Translations under genes and position numbers: made by a program | The notes under the pieces: model-generated | Seen by the model: only the letters and a program-made list of their open reading frames with translations | What the model was told of the DNA's origin: nothing | Databases searched by the model: none | Shown: positions 1 through 8,080 of the stretch, piece by piece | Numbering within the stretch: position 1 is the stretch's first letter | How the letters are laid out: each line of letters starts with the position of its first letter | Assembly: GCA_031288415.1 (NCBI GenBank) | Contig: JAITRL010000345.1 | Location: forward strand, 1 to 51,296 | Source of the DNA: Deltaproteobacteria bacterium | Lineage (GTDB): Bacteria; Desulfobacterota; Desulfarculia; Adiutricales; Adiutricaceae | Direction of reading: 5' to 3' | Length of the DNA: 51,296 nt

Positions 1-336
1 GCGCTGTCCGCAGGAGGCGCGGAGCCGGGGCTTCCGGCCTCGGCCGGCGCGCGGTCCGCATGAGGCGCGGAGCCGGGGCTTCCGGCCTCGGCCGGCGCGC
101 TTTCCGCAGGAGGCGCGGAGCCGGGGCTTCCGGCCTCGGCCGGCGCGCTGTCCGCAGGAGGCGCGGAGCCGGGGCTTCCGGCCTCGGCCGGCGCGCTCTC
201 CGCAGGCGGAGCGGAGCCGGGGATTCCGGCCTCGGCCGGCGCGCTTTCCGCAGGCGGAGCGGAGCCGGGGCTTTCGGCCTCGGCCGGCGCGCTTTCCGCA
301 GGCGGAGCGGAGCCGGGGCTTTCGGCCTCTGCCGGT
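1..336 (-). repeat. 48-bp tandem repeat array, seven copies visible
   Basis: Units start at 1, 49, 97, 145, 193, 241 and 289, each 48 bp and nearly identical. A partial unit begins at 337 and the array continues past the left edge. Each unit encodes one 16-residue APAEAGSPGSAPPAES-type repeat in the minus-strand lipoprotein. Copy-number change would keep the reading frame. Confidence 0.9.
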
Positions 337-1211
337 GCGCTTTCCGCAGGAGGCGCGGAACTTGAGGCTGCTTCCGTGGCGGGAGCTGGCTGGGAAGGTC
401 TTGTGTCACCTGCGTCTACGGGTGGCGCGGCTTGGGTCACGCCTTCATCCTCATCGCCTGCGGAAGGCGGGTACGGCGAGTCTTCGCCGATTCCGGGGCC
501 TGCGGGCGGTGAGGACTGCGTTGTTTCGTCAGCGGCCCCGCCTGCGGGCGGCGAGGATTCGGTAGCTTCGTCAGCGGCCCCGCCTGCGGGCGGCGTGGAT
601 TCGGTAGCTTCGTCAGCGGCCCCGCCTGCGGGCGGCGTGGAGCCGCCAGAGTCGGTTCCGGCGGGAGTCCGGCGTTCGGAATCCCCGCTTTCGCTGGCTG
701 GGGGGGGCGCCGCCCCAGGCGCTTTGTCCGCTGCCCCGTTCGCGGGCGGCGCGGCATCGCTAGGATCGCCTGCGGAAGGTGGCTTGGTCTCGGACGCCTC
801 GTTTTCGCCGTCGGCAGACGGCACGGCTTCAGGGTAGTTGTCCGAGGACCCGTCCGAGGGCGGCAAGGCCGCAGGCGCGTCGGGCGCGGCCGGGGATTCG
901 TCTTCCGCTCCGCCTGTGCCGACGGCGGCGCTCGCCGCCTTGGCGGCGGCCGCATCGGCCGCGCCGGCTTTGGCGCTCTCTTCCAGATAGGCGGAGAGGT
1001 CCGGGGGCACGGGGCCGGAGACTCCTTTCACAGTGAGGATTCCAGCCTCGTAGGCATGGGATTGGGCGGTCCAGGCGCCTTCCCCGAAGGCGCCGTCCAT
1101 CACGGAGGAAAACGAGTCCCAGGCCTGTTCTTCCTGACTCGCGCAGCCGCCGAGGGCGGCGGCGATGACGGCGGCCAGGAGAGGAATTGCCGTAAGGTTT
1201 TGTCGGCGCAT
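1..1211 (-). CDS. Repeat-rich lipoprotein, 3' end beyond the left edge
   Basis: The frame is open from an ATG at 1211 to the window edge (at least 403 codons, no stop), so the C-terminus is missing. The N-terminus MRRQNLTAIPLLAAVIAAAL followed by GGC is a lipoprotein signal peptide with lipobox L-G-G-C, so the mature protein should be lipid-anchored at the cell envelope. Residues after the Cys up to about 70 look foldable (motif W-T-A-Q-S-H-A-Y...L-T-V-K-G). The rest is disordered Pro/Ala/Glu/Ser/Gly sequence: three 14-residue units (ADEATESSPPAGGA type), then seven or more 16-residue units (APAEAGSPGSAPPAES type). The start of the mature domain resembles that of the next lipoprotein upstream (W-S-A...Y...L-V-Y-V-G), suggesting paralogy. 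I do not recognise a named family. Only a weak Shine-Dalgarno (AGGACAGG) is visible. The reading frame, lipobox and codon-phased repeats are seen; surface exposure is inferred. Confidence 0.75.
   Translation of the reverse strand, partial: MRRQNLTAIPLLAAVIAAALGGCASQEEQAWDSFSSVMDGAFGEGAWTAQSHAYEAGILTVKGVSGPVPPDLSAYLEESAKAGAADAAAAKAASAAVGTGGAEDESPAAPDAPAALPPSDGSSDNYPEAVPSADGENEASETKPPSAGDPSDAAPPANGAADKAPGAAPPPASESGDSERRTPAGTDSGGSTPPAGGAADEATESTPPAGGAADEATESSPPAGGAADETTQSSPPAGPGIGEDSPYPPSAGDEDEGVTQAAPPVDAGDTRPSQPAPATEAASSSAPPAESAPAEAESPGSAPPAESAPAEAESPGSAPPAESAPAEAGIPGSAPPAESAPAEAGSPGSAPPADSAPAEAGSPGSAPPAESAPAEAGSPGSAPHADRAPAEAGSPGSAPPADS
511..636 (-). repeat. 42-bp tandem repeat, three copies
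   Basis: Copies lie at 511-552, 553-594 and 595-636 and encode the 14-residue unit ADEATESSPPAGGA in the same lipoprotein. The copies differ by a few bases, so this array is older or less homogenised than the 48-bp array beside it. Confidence 0.85.
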
Positions 1212-1729
1212 GTTCAAGACGACCTGTCCTGTCTGTGGGCCCGACCCGAATCCGGGGCGGGGCCGGCCGCGGGCGGGGGAGGCGGCGACCGGATAGGCTG
1301 GCGTTAAACGTTAAATCTAGCAGATCGCGCCGCGCGAGGCAAAAATTCAAAGGAGGGCAGGCCCGATGAGGCGGCCGCGGGGAACATCGCGGCGCCTGGC
1401 GGCAGAGGACAGGGGAGTGAGGAGCGGGGATCCCCGCGCCGGGAATCTGGACTGGAGTTCGCTGCCGGCGGGGGAAGCGGGCAGGGAAGGCGCCTGCGGC
1501 AAATCAGGCGCTTGACGCGATGGAGCAAGCGGGATAAGGCCGGGCAGGTCAGACTGAGGCGCCTCCCCTTCGGGCGGCCGCGGGCGGCGCGGGAAGGAGG
1601 CGCGTCGTTTCAGGTTGCGTGAGGCGGCCCCCCCCCGCCTTCACGTCGCGCGGGGCGGAGCGGGAAGGCGGGGGGTGCCGTCCTCAGGCGGCCTTGCGGG
1701 AGCCTCCGGCCGGCGGCCGGTTGACCCGG
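1212..1729. other. Intergenic, upstream of the edge lipoprotein
   Basis: No convincing gene is visible on either strand; short open frames here are Arg/Pro-rich and typical of GC-rich noise. The stretch holds the candidate minus-strand promoter at 1314-1342 and a short direct repeat (GTTAAAC, GTTAAAT) near 1302-1315. Confidence 0.6.
1314..1342 (-). promoter_or_regulatory. Candidate sigma-70 promoter for the edge lipoprotein
   Basis: On the minus strand, TTGCCT, a 17-bp spacer and TAGATT. Each box matches the consensus at four of six positions. Transcription would start near 1307, about 95 nt before the ATG. Confidence 0.4.
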
Positions 1730-3571
1730 CTAGTCGAAGAGGGCCAGCTTTTGCCCGTCCCCGGCCGTCACGTAGAACCTGGCCAGATCCTTGATGAGGT
1801 CGGGGGAGGAGGCGAGCTGCAGGGCCATGAAGGAGCCCGCCGACAGGGACACGTCCGGGCTGTAGGAGACGGAAAAGGTCCCGGGGTTCCTGATGAGGCC
1901 GGTGAGGGCGGCGGCCCCGTCCGGGTTCACGGACATGCCGATGAGCTGGGCGTAGTACTCGAGCGCTACCGTCGCGGAGTCGGAGCTGTCGGCGAGCTTG
2001 GGGCCGATGTCCCAGGGGCCTGCCAGGAGCCGGCTGAACAGCGACTCTTCCCGATAGGACAGCGTCAGCTCCTTGAGGCCCAGGGCCTGCAGCCCAGGGG
2101 TGCTCATGAGGAAAACCCCCAAGGCCGAGGCGTCGAGGGTGCTTATGGGGACGGCCTTCATGGCGTCTACGGCGGCCTGGTCAATGCCGTCCAGGACGGC
2201 CCGCAGGGAGAGCTCGCCCAGGCCGTCGGCTTTGAGGGAGTCAATGGAGTAGACGAGCTGGCGGGAGGCCGGGTCGGGGCGGACCGACATGGTCATGCCG
2301 CCCGTGATCTCCGGGAGGCCGAGCGAGGAGAAGGCCTCGGCGGCCTTGCGGAGATCGGGATCGACCTCTTCGCCCGAGTCGAACTTCAGGCGGAAGCCCT
2401 GGACCTCGGTCATCATGGGGGTGAGCTCGCCCGCCTTCTCGGAGCCCTGGAAGGCGACGTTCCGGAGTTCCAGCTCCATGCCGGGGACGGCCTTGATGGC
2501 GAGGTCGCGCATGGAGGCCCCCTTCAAGCCGTACGGAAGGGTGAAGGCGTCGGCCAGCGTCGACAGGCCTGCGATCGCGTCGGGGTTTTCCGTCAGGGCG
2601 TAGCTCTCGACGGCGGTTATCATCCTGCGGAGGTACTCCGTCGAATCCATGCCCTCGAGGGAGCTTGATCCCAGGGTCATGACGAAGGCGGGGTCTCCGG
2701 GCCTTAACGTTTTCATGTCGAGCCGCGCCCCGTTCACTGCGGCGGAATCCAAGGCCCCCACGCCCTTGACGCCTTTGGCGGTGAACTCGTCGAGGGTGAA
2801 GACCGCCGCGCCCTTTTGGCCGTCCACGTCAAGCGTGAGGCTGTACTTTTCCCCCTTGAAGCCCTGCGCGGTCTGGCTCAGAAGAACCCCGCGGAGGGTC
2901 CCGTCCGAGCCCAAGGGCCCGCCGAAGCCCAAGCCGCTCGCGGAAAAGGACGCTAGGGCCGCCTGGAAGCCGGAGTCGCCTTCAGACCCCTCGACAGTGA
3001 CGGAGGTGACGGAGAGGCTGCCTGCCGTGAGGTTCCTCAGGTACCCGGCCTGCCCGTCGCCGGTGTCGGGGAGCGGGTCGGTGAGGGCGAGGTCCCGGAT
3101 CGAGGCGCGCTCCACGCCCGCCGAGACGGCGTGATTTTCGGCGGGCTGGGACTTGAAAGTTATGCCCTCGATCTCCACGGAGTCGGCCAGCCGTACGGCC
3201 TTGCCGCCCTTCCAGGAGTCGGCCGCGAGGGCTTTGGGCAGGTCGCCCGCCTTGGAGAGCCCGGTTATGGCCAGCTGCCTGGCCTCTACCGGCGACTTGG
3301 CGAGCTCTTTGAGCTCGTCTGGCAGGGTGGTCAGATCGGCTATGACTGCCTTGAAGCCGACGTAGACGAGCCTGTCCTGGGACTTGTCGTACCTGACCTC
3401 GGAGGCGGACCAGTTCTGGGACCCCAGTGCCCTGTCCAGGAGAGCCTTGCCGGCCCGTTCGACGTCTTCCGGGGTGGAGCCGCAGCCGGCCAGGAATGCG
3501 AGCAGGAGGGCCGCCGCGGCGAAAGCGGAGCCGCGGCCGGGGAAAAGCGAAAAGCTAGGCGGGCGAGTCAT
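1730..3571 (-). CDS. Envelope lipoprotein of unknown family (paralogue of neighbours)
   Basis: A 613-residue lipoprotein. I chose the ATG at 3571 because AGAGG lies just upstream and it gives a clean signal peptide: Arg, then AFAAAALLLAFLAGC, lipobox L27-A-G-C30. The upstream in-frame ATG at 3610 would bury the signal. The mature part lacks obvious transmembrane segments. It is rich in alternating short beta-like segments and amphipathic helices of the type seen in large periplasmic lipid-facing proteins, but no named domain is recognised. Its C-terminus (NPGTFSVSYSP...LARFYVTAGDGQKLALF) matches the C-terminus of the membrane protein encoded upstream (NPGRLALAWNP...LEALRLSVSANGRPAVAV). Its N-terminus resembles that of the edge lipoprotein. 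Thus three adjacent genes appear to be distant relatives. It probably has its own promoter in the 392-bp upstream gap. Confidence 0.85.
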   Translation of the reverse strand: MTRPPSFSLFPGRGSAFAAAALLLAFLAGCGSTPEDVERAGKALLDRALGSQNWSASEVRYDKSQDRLVYVGFKAVIADLTTLPDELKELAKSPVEARQLAITGLSKAGDLPKALAADSWKGGKAVRLADSVEIEGITFKSQPAENHAVSAGVERASIRDLALTDPLPDTGDGQAGYLRNLTAGSLSVTSVTVEGSEGDSGFQAALASFSASGLGFGGPLGSDGTLRGVLLSQTAQGFKGEKYSLTLDVDGQKGAAVFTLDEFTAKGVKGVGALDSAAVNGARLDMKTLRPGDPAFVMTLGSSSLEGMDSTEYLRRMITAVESYALTENPDAIAGLSTLADAFTLPYGLKGASMRDLAIKAVPGMELELRNVAFQGSEKAGELTPMMTEVQGFRLKFDSGEEVDPDLRKAAEAFSSLGLPEITGGMTMSVRPDPASRQLVYSIDSLKADGLGELSLRAVLDGIDQAAVDAMKAVPISTLDASALGVFLMSTPGLQALGLKELTLSYREESLFSRLLAGPWDIGPKLADSSDSATVALEYYAQLIGMSVNPDGAAALTGLIRNPGTFSVSYSPDVSLSAGSFMALQLASSPDLIKDLARFYVTAGDGQKLALFD

Positions 3572-3963
3572 GGGAACCTCTGAGGCTGTCCCGGCCTGGG
3601 CGCCGGGCAAGGGTTGAAGCGCGCGGCGGCGGGGCCGCGGCGAGCCCTGGCAGGGGCCAGGGAATGGCGAGGGTAATCCCGCAGGGGTCTACGGCAGGCC
3701 GGGGAAGGGGTTTTCGGCGGGGCCGCCGAGGCGAAGGCGAGGGGTAGAAGGCGCGAGGCGGAAGGCCGCCTGGCGGGGCTCCTGCAGGCGGGCCGCGGCC
3801 TTTTCTGTCCGGGGCCGGGAAAGTCCGGGAGCCGGGCCGGGCCGAGCCGGGGCGCGGCATGACTTTAGGCCAGCCCTCAGCAAAGGTCAACCGCCTTGAG
3901 GGGAGGAGTGAGGCAGGGTGCGCGGCGCGGACCGGAAGGCGCGCCGCAGGGAGGGGGCGAGGG
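3572..3963. other. Intergenic spacer between envelope genes
   Basis: No gene is seen in 392 bp. It contains a candidate minus-strand promoter at 3862-3890, so the downstream lipoprotein can be transcribed apart from the membrane-protein gene. Confidence 0.55.
3862..3890 (-). promoter_or_regulatory. Candidate sigma-70 promoter for the 613-aa lipoprotein
   Basis: Minus-strand TTGACC, a 17-bp spacer and TAAAGT. The -35 matches five of six and the -10 four of six. The implied leader is about 285 nt. Confidence 0.45.
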
Positions 3964-5946
3964 CTACGGGGCTGACCGGACGGCAACGGCGGGGCGGCCG
4001 TTGGCCGAGACGGAGAGCCGCAGGGCTTCCAGAAAGCCGTAGGCCGCGCCGTCGGCCCCCTCGCCGGCGCGCGGGCCGGAGCCGTCCAGGAGCCCGTATT
4101 CCTGAATGACGGAGGAGGGGAACCCCGGCGCCGGGTTCCAGGCGAGGGCGAGGCGGCCGGGGTTACCCAGGAAGGCCTCGACCTCCGCCTCCAGGGCCGG
4201 GATGTTCAGGATCCTCTCCCGGCTCAGCGATCCCATGGCCTCGCGGGCGGCCTCCAGGAGGGCTTCCTCGGGCGGCGCGCCGTTCAAGAGATCGCGCGAG
4301 ATGACGGGGTATAGCCGCCCGGCCGCCCCGCGGTCGGATACGGCGAAACCGCCCTCGCCCAGTTCCGAGGCCAGAAGCGCCATCACCGCAGGGTACGCGC
4401 CCTGAATCACGACGGACAGGGCCGGGAGCCGCGCCCCCTTCTGGGTGAAGTCGACATCCAGCGAGTTCTCCACTGCGGCGTTCAGCGCGATCCCGGTCAA
4501 GGATCCCGGAGGGCCGCCTTCCTGGGTGAGCGTGAACGAGCCTTCCGGGGCTTCCCCCAGGGCGGCCACGAGGAGGCGGCCCTGGGGGGTGTCCCGGACG
4601 TCCCAGGCGCCGGAGACGAGCGCGGCGCGGGCGCCCTGGACGTTCAGGCTCTTTACCGGGGCGCCGTCAGGGCCGGCGCGGGAGGAGAGCGTCGCCTTGG
4701 GGACGTAGAAGAGCTCGCTTCCGGCGGTCTCCGCCGTGAGGTGTTCCAGCTCCAGGCTCTCCATGGACTCGAAGAGCGCGGCGAGGAAGGACAGGGGGCG
4801 GGAGCCGCCCGACAGGGCGCCTCCCGGGGCCAGGAGCCTGTTGAGGTCAAGGCCGCCTGCGGACAGGCCGGCCAGCGCGGCCGCGGCGCCCGCTCCCGAG
4901 TCGAAGGTGAAGCCGGTGACGGTGACGCTCCCGGCCACCCAGCCCGCGAAGTTCTCCAGCGTGAAGGTGTCCAGTCCCGTTTCCGCTCCCCCGTTCCTGA
5001 CCCGCAGGTCGGCGACTCTCAGGCTCTTGAGGCTGAAGCCGCCCGTGCCCGGGTCTTCGGGCGAGGGCGGCCTGAAGCCGGAGACGTAAAGGGTCCCGAA
5101 GGAGGCCTCGGGAAGGCGGTCCAGGGAGCCGGAAGGAACGAAGCGCGCTCCCCTGGCCGTGACCTGGCCCTCCCCCGCAAGGACGTACAGAGGCTCGGCC
5201 TTGCCCAGGAGGGCCTTCAGGACCGCGGCAGGCCTCAGGCGCCTGCCCGACACCGACTCGACCGAGAGCGCGGGGCCGTCCCCGCCTTTCGGCCAGAGCG
5301 AGAGGCCCTCCACCGTGAAGCCGGTGAGGAGCGGGCTCACCCGCGCCTTGCGGGCCTCGATCCTGGCGAAGTCGGCATCATCCCCGAAGTCCTGGTTGAC
5401 GGCCATGCTCAGAAGCACTGTGGGAACGATGAACAGCGCCAGGAGGGCCGCGGCCAGGAGCGCGCCCAGGGCGATCAGCGCGGCCCGCGCGGGGCGCGCG
5501 GGCCTCTCGTCGGCAGGGTCCGGGCCAGGGCCGGAGGATCCGGTTCCGGCCGGGAGCCCTTCGGGGCCTGCGGCTTTCGCGGCCCCTTCTGAGCCTGGGG
5601 CCGCTTCGGATGCTTCCGGGGCCGCGGTAGCCGGGGACGCTTCGGAACTTGCGGGGCTTCCAGGCGACGCGTATCCTTCCGATCCCGCTGAGCCCGCGGG
5701 CTTGTCAGGGTTTTCAGGACCTGCGGCAGCCGCGGGCTTGTCCGAGCTTTCAGGACCCGCGGCCGCCGCGGGCTCTTCAGATATTTCAGGACCTGCGGCA
5801 GCCTGAAATTCATCAGATCTTTCAGGGCCTGCATGACCCGCAGGTCCTGCGGGCCCTTCCGGCCCTGAGGGCGCCCGCGCCATTTCCGGGCCGCCCTGGC
5901 CGGAAGGCTCCGAAGCGGGCGTATCGTCCTTGGTAAGATTTGTCAA
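3964..5946 (-). CDS. Single-pass membrane protein with disordered tail and large periplasmic domain
   Basis: 660 residues, starting at TTG (5946) with AAGGAG about 10 nt upstream. The only nearby ATG, just 5' of it, opens a seven-codon frame that stops at this TTG. Residues 1 to about 152 are Pro/Ala/Gly/Glu/Ser-rich and include about four imperfect 11-residue units (SDKPAAAAGPE type). One hydrophobic segment follows (about 155-185, LIALGALLAAALLALFIVPT), then a periplasmic domain of about 475 residues with many beta-like strands. The C-terminal NPG and FLEALRLSVSANG motifs align with the end of the downstream lipoprotein. The predicted topology is a cytoplasmic low-complexity tail and a periplasmic globular part. 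It lies 64 bp after the pyrK-pyrD fusion and is probably co-transcribed. The family is not recognised. AsmA-like lipid-transfer proteins are a structural possibility, but this is speculation. Confidence 0.8.
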   Translation of the reverse strand: MTNLTKDDTPASEPSGQGGPEMARAPSGPEGPAGPAGHAGPERSDEFQAAAGPEISEEPAAAAGPESSDKPAAAAGPENPDKPAGSAGSEGYASPGSPASSEASPATAAPEASEAAPGSEGAAKAAGPEGLPAGTGSSGPGPDPADERPARPARAALIALGALLAAALLALFIVPTVLLSMAVNQDFGDDADFARIEARKARVSPLLTGFTVEGLSLWPKGGDGPALSVESVSGRRLRPAAVLKALLGKAEPLYVLAGEGQVTARGARFVPSGSLDRLPEASFGTLYVSGFRPPSPEDPGTGGFSLKSLRVADLRVRNGGAETGLDTFTLENFAGWVAGSVTVTGFTFDSGAGAAAALAGLSAGGLDLNRLLAPGGALSGGSRPLSFLAALFESMESLELEHLTAETAGSELFYVPKATLSSRAGPDGAPVKSLNVQGARAALVSGAWDVRDTPQGRLLVAALGEAPEGSFTLTQEGGPPGSLTGIALNAAVENSLDVDFTQKGARLPALSVVIQGAYPAVMALLASELGEGGFAVSDRGAAGRLYPVISRDLLNGAPPEEALLEAAREAMGSLSRERILNIPALEAEVEAFLGNPGRLALAWNPAPGFPSSVIQEYGLLDGSGPRAGEGADGAAYGFLEALRLSVSANGRPAVAVRSAP

Positions 5947-6010
5947 GCTCCTTCGGCTCCTTCCATGCTTAACGAGGGACGCCCCCCGCGGCGCGCGGCC
6001 GCGACGGGGG

Positions 6011-8080
6011 TCAGTCCGTGACGAGGCTCCCGCGGAAGTGATCGAGATCCTCCTCGATCTCCCAGAGGTGCTTCCCTATGCCTTCGAGTATGAAGATCGG
6101 CGATCTGGGGTCGCGCAGGATGGCGGTTCCCACCTGCACGGCGGAGGCTCCCGCCAGGATGAACTCCAGGGCATCCTCCGCGGTGAAGATCCCGCCCATG
6201 CCGATGACCGGGATGCCCACGGCGCGGGCGCACAGCCATACCTGGCGCAGGGCCAGCGGCTTGATGGGCGGACCTGACAGGCCGCCCGTCACGTTCCTGA
6301 GCTTGGAGCGCCGGGCGTGGAGGTCTATGGCCATGGCGGGCAGGCTGTTTATGAGCGAGATGGCGGAGGCGCCCGCCTCCTCGCACTTCCTGGCGAGGGC
6401 GGCCACGTCAGAGACCAGCGGCGGGAGCTTGACCACCACGGGCTTGCCCCTGGCCGCGTCCACGGTCTCGCGGGTGATGCGCGCCGCGAGCTCCGGGTCC
6501 GAGCCGAAGGAGAGGCCGCCGCCCCCCTGGAGGTTGGGGCAGCTCACGTTGAGCTCCAGGAAGTCCGCTTCGGAGGCGGCCAGCCTGGAAGCGAGGAAGA
6601 CGTAGTCTTCCGGGCTTCTGCCCAGGATGTTCGCCCCCACGGTCGCGCCCGCGGCCTTGAGGGCCGGGAGGGCCTCGGCCAGGTAGCGCTCGAGGCCCAT
6701 GTTCTCCAGGCCTATGGAGTTCAGGAGCCCTCCCCCGCCCTCGGCCGCCCGGGGCTGCGGGTTGCCGGGCCACGGATCGGGGGAGATCCCTTTGGTGATT
6801 ACCGCGCCCAGGCGCTCGGGCGGGCAGAAGTCCTTGAGCTCGAGCCCGTAGCCGAAGGTGCCGGAGGCCGCGATGACGGGGTTCTTGAGGGCGAGGGGAC
6901 CCAGCTTCACGGTCATGTCCGGGGTGAAGAAGGCCTTGGCCGGCCGCCCGGGGTCGGAGACGTGCACGATGGCCGAGCCGGGGAACACCGGCCCCTCGAC
7001 GCAGACCCGGGCGCGCTTGCCCGTCCTGAGGGGCACCCCGCAGGACAGGCACACCCCGAGCCCGCAGGCCATGAAGGCCTCGGTGGAAACGAAGGCGCTC
7101 ACCCCGAGGGAGCGGGCGATCTCCTCGACGGCCCTCAGCATGCCGGGCGGCCCGCACGCGAAGACCGGAAGCTCCCTCTCCTTGAGGCACTCCAGGAGGC
7201 CGTCGGTCACGGAGCCGCGGCGGCCGTAGCCCGTGCCGTCCTCCGTGTAGGCCACCGTCTGGGGGAAGACCGAGCGCAGGTAGCCCTGGTCCACCTGGCT
7301 GGCCCCCGTCCTCTCGCCGTAAATCAGCACGGCGTCGGGGTTCCAGCGGGCGGCCTGCCCCATGGGGGCGAGGCCCGCCCCCCCGGCCACGAGATAGGCC
7401 GGCCCGTCGCGCAGCTCCGGGGCGGCCTCAGGAAGCCCGGTGCCCATGGGGCCCGTGACCTTGACGTAGGATCCCCTGGGGAGATCCTGCAGGAAATTTG
7501 TGCCCGCCCCCACTGTACGGATAAGGAACTCGACCCTCTCCCGGTCCATGAGGTGGATGGAAAAGGGCCTGTCCAGGAACGGGAAGCCGGGGGAGGGCCC
7601 GGGCTGGTAGGGGGGGTCGGCGCCGCCGGAGGGGTCCGTCGGGGTGCCGGAGGGAGCGCGGCCCGGGGGAGCCTCGCCTGGCGGCGGGCCGCAAGAGGAG
7701 TCCGGCGAGGCGCCGCCGGGGCCGGGGCTCCGGAAGGCCTCGCCCGGCGCCGGGTCCGCGGAGGCGGCAAGGGAGGCGGAAGCGGGGCGGATGGCGCAGG
7801 GAGCCCCAGGGAGGGGGAGGCTTTCCGGCGGCACGGGGGCCGGGGCGGCGATGAGTTCCGGGGATGCCGTGACGGGGGAATGGAAGTCGCGGCCGCTGTC
7901 CCGCAGGCGGAAACCAGGCAGGCCATCCGCAGGGAAAGGCCCGCAGGGGGAGACTTTGGCGAACTGCCCGGGGTCGGCCAGCGGCATCTTGGGGGGGCGG
8001 GCGAGCCGCAGGGCGAAGGTGTCGCGGCTGAGGGGCTCCACCTCGATGACCTTCGCGAGGGTGATCACGGGCTTAGGCAC
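6011..8080 (-). CDS. pyrKD: Fused dihydroorotate dehydrogenase: PyrK electron-transfer + PyrD catalytic subunits
   Basis: 689 residues, GTG start at 8080 overlapping the pgeF stop by 8 bp. Residues 1-380 are PyrK: FAD/NAD-binding reductase with RPFSIHLMD (171-179), G-A-G-T (191-194), VAGGAGLAPM (231-240) and a [2Fe-2S] site C339-x4-C344-x2-C347-x12-C360. Residues 389-689 are class 1B PyrD: N-x-x-ASGTFGYG, NVSCPN with catalytic Cys514, and GMGGI near 627-631. Together they oxidise dihydroorotate to orotate with NAD in pyrimidine synthesis; PyrK and PyrD are normally separate proteins. Within PyrK, residues about 49-164 are a disordered Pro/Gly/Ala/Ser-rich insertion between the first FAD-domain strands and the conserved R-P-x-S motif. 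The frame is uninterrupted, so the fusion and insertion are genuine in this sequence. Function is confident; whether the insertion affects flavin binding is unknown. Confidence 0.95.
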   Translation of the reverse strand: MPKPVITLAKVIEVEPLSRDTFALRLARPPKMPLADPGQFAKVSPCGPFPADGLPGFRLRDSGRDFHSPVTASPELIAAPAPVPPESLPLPGAPCAIRPASASLAASADPAPGEAFRSPGPGGASPDSSCGPPPGEAPPGRAPSGTPTDPSGGADPPYQPGPSPGFPFLDRPFSIHLMDRERVEFLIRTVGAGTNFLQDLPRGSYVKVTGPMGTGLPEAAPELRDGPAYLVAGGAGLAPMGQAARWNPDAVLIYGERTGASQVDQGYLRSVFPQTVAYTEDGTGYGRRGSVTDGLLECLKERELPVFACGPPGMLRAVEEIARSLGVSAFVSTEAFMACGLGVCLSCGVPLRTGKRARVCVEGPVFPGSAIVHVSDPGRPAKAFFTPDMTVKLGPLALKNPVIAASGTFGYGLELKDFCPPERLGAVITKGISPDPWPGNPQPRAAEGGGGLLNSIGLENMGLERYLAEALPALKAAGATVGANILGRSPEDYVFLASRLAASEADFLELNVSCPNLQGGGGLSFGSDPELAARITRETVDAARGKPVVVKLPPLVSDVAALARKCEEAGASAISLINSLPAMAIDLHARRSKLRNVTGGLSGPPIKPLALRQVWLCARAVGIPVIGMGGIFTAEDALEFILAGASAVQVGTAILRDPRSPIFILEGIGKHLWEIEEDLDHFRGSLVTD

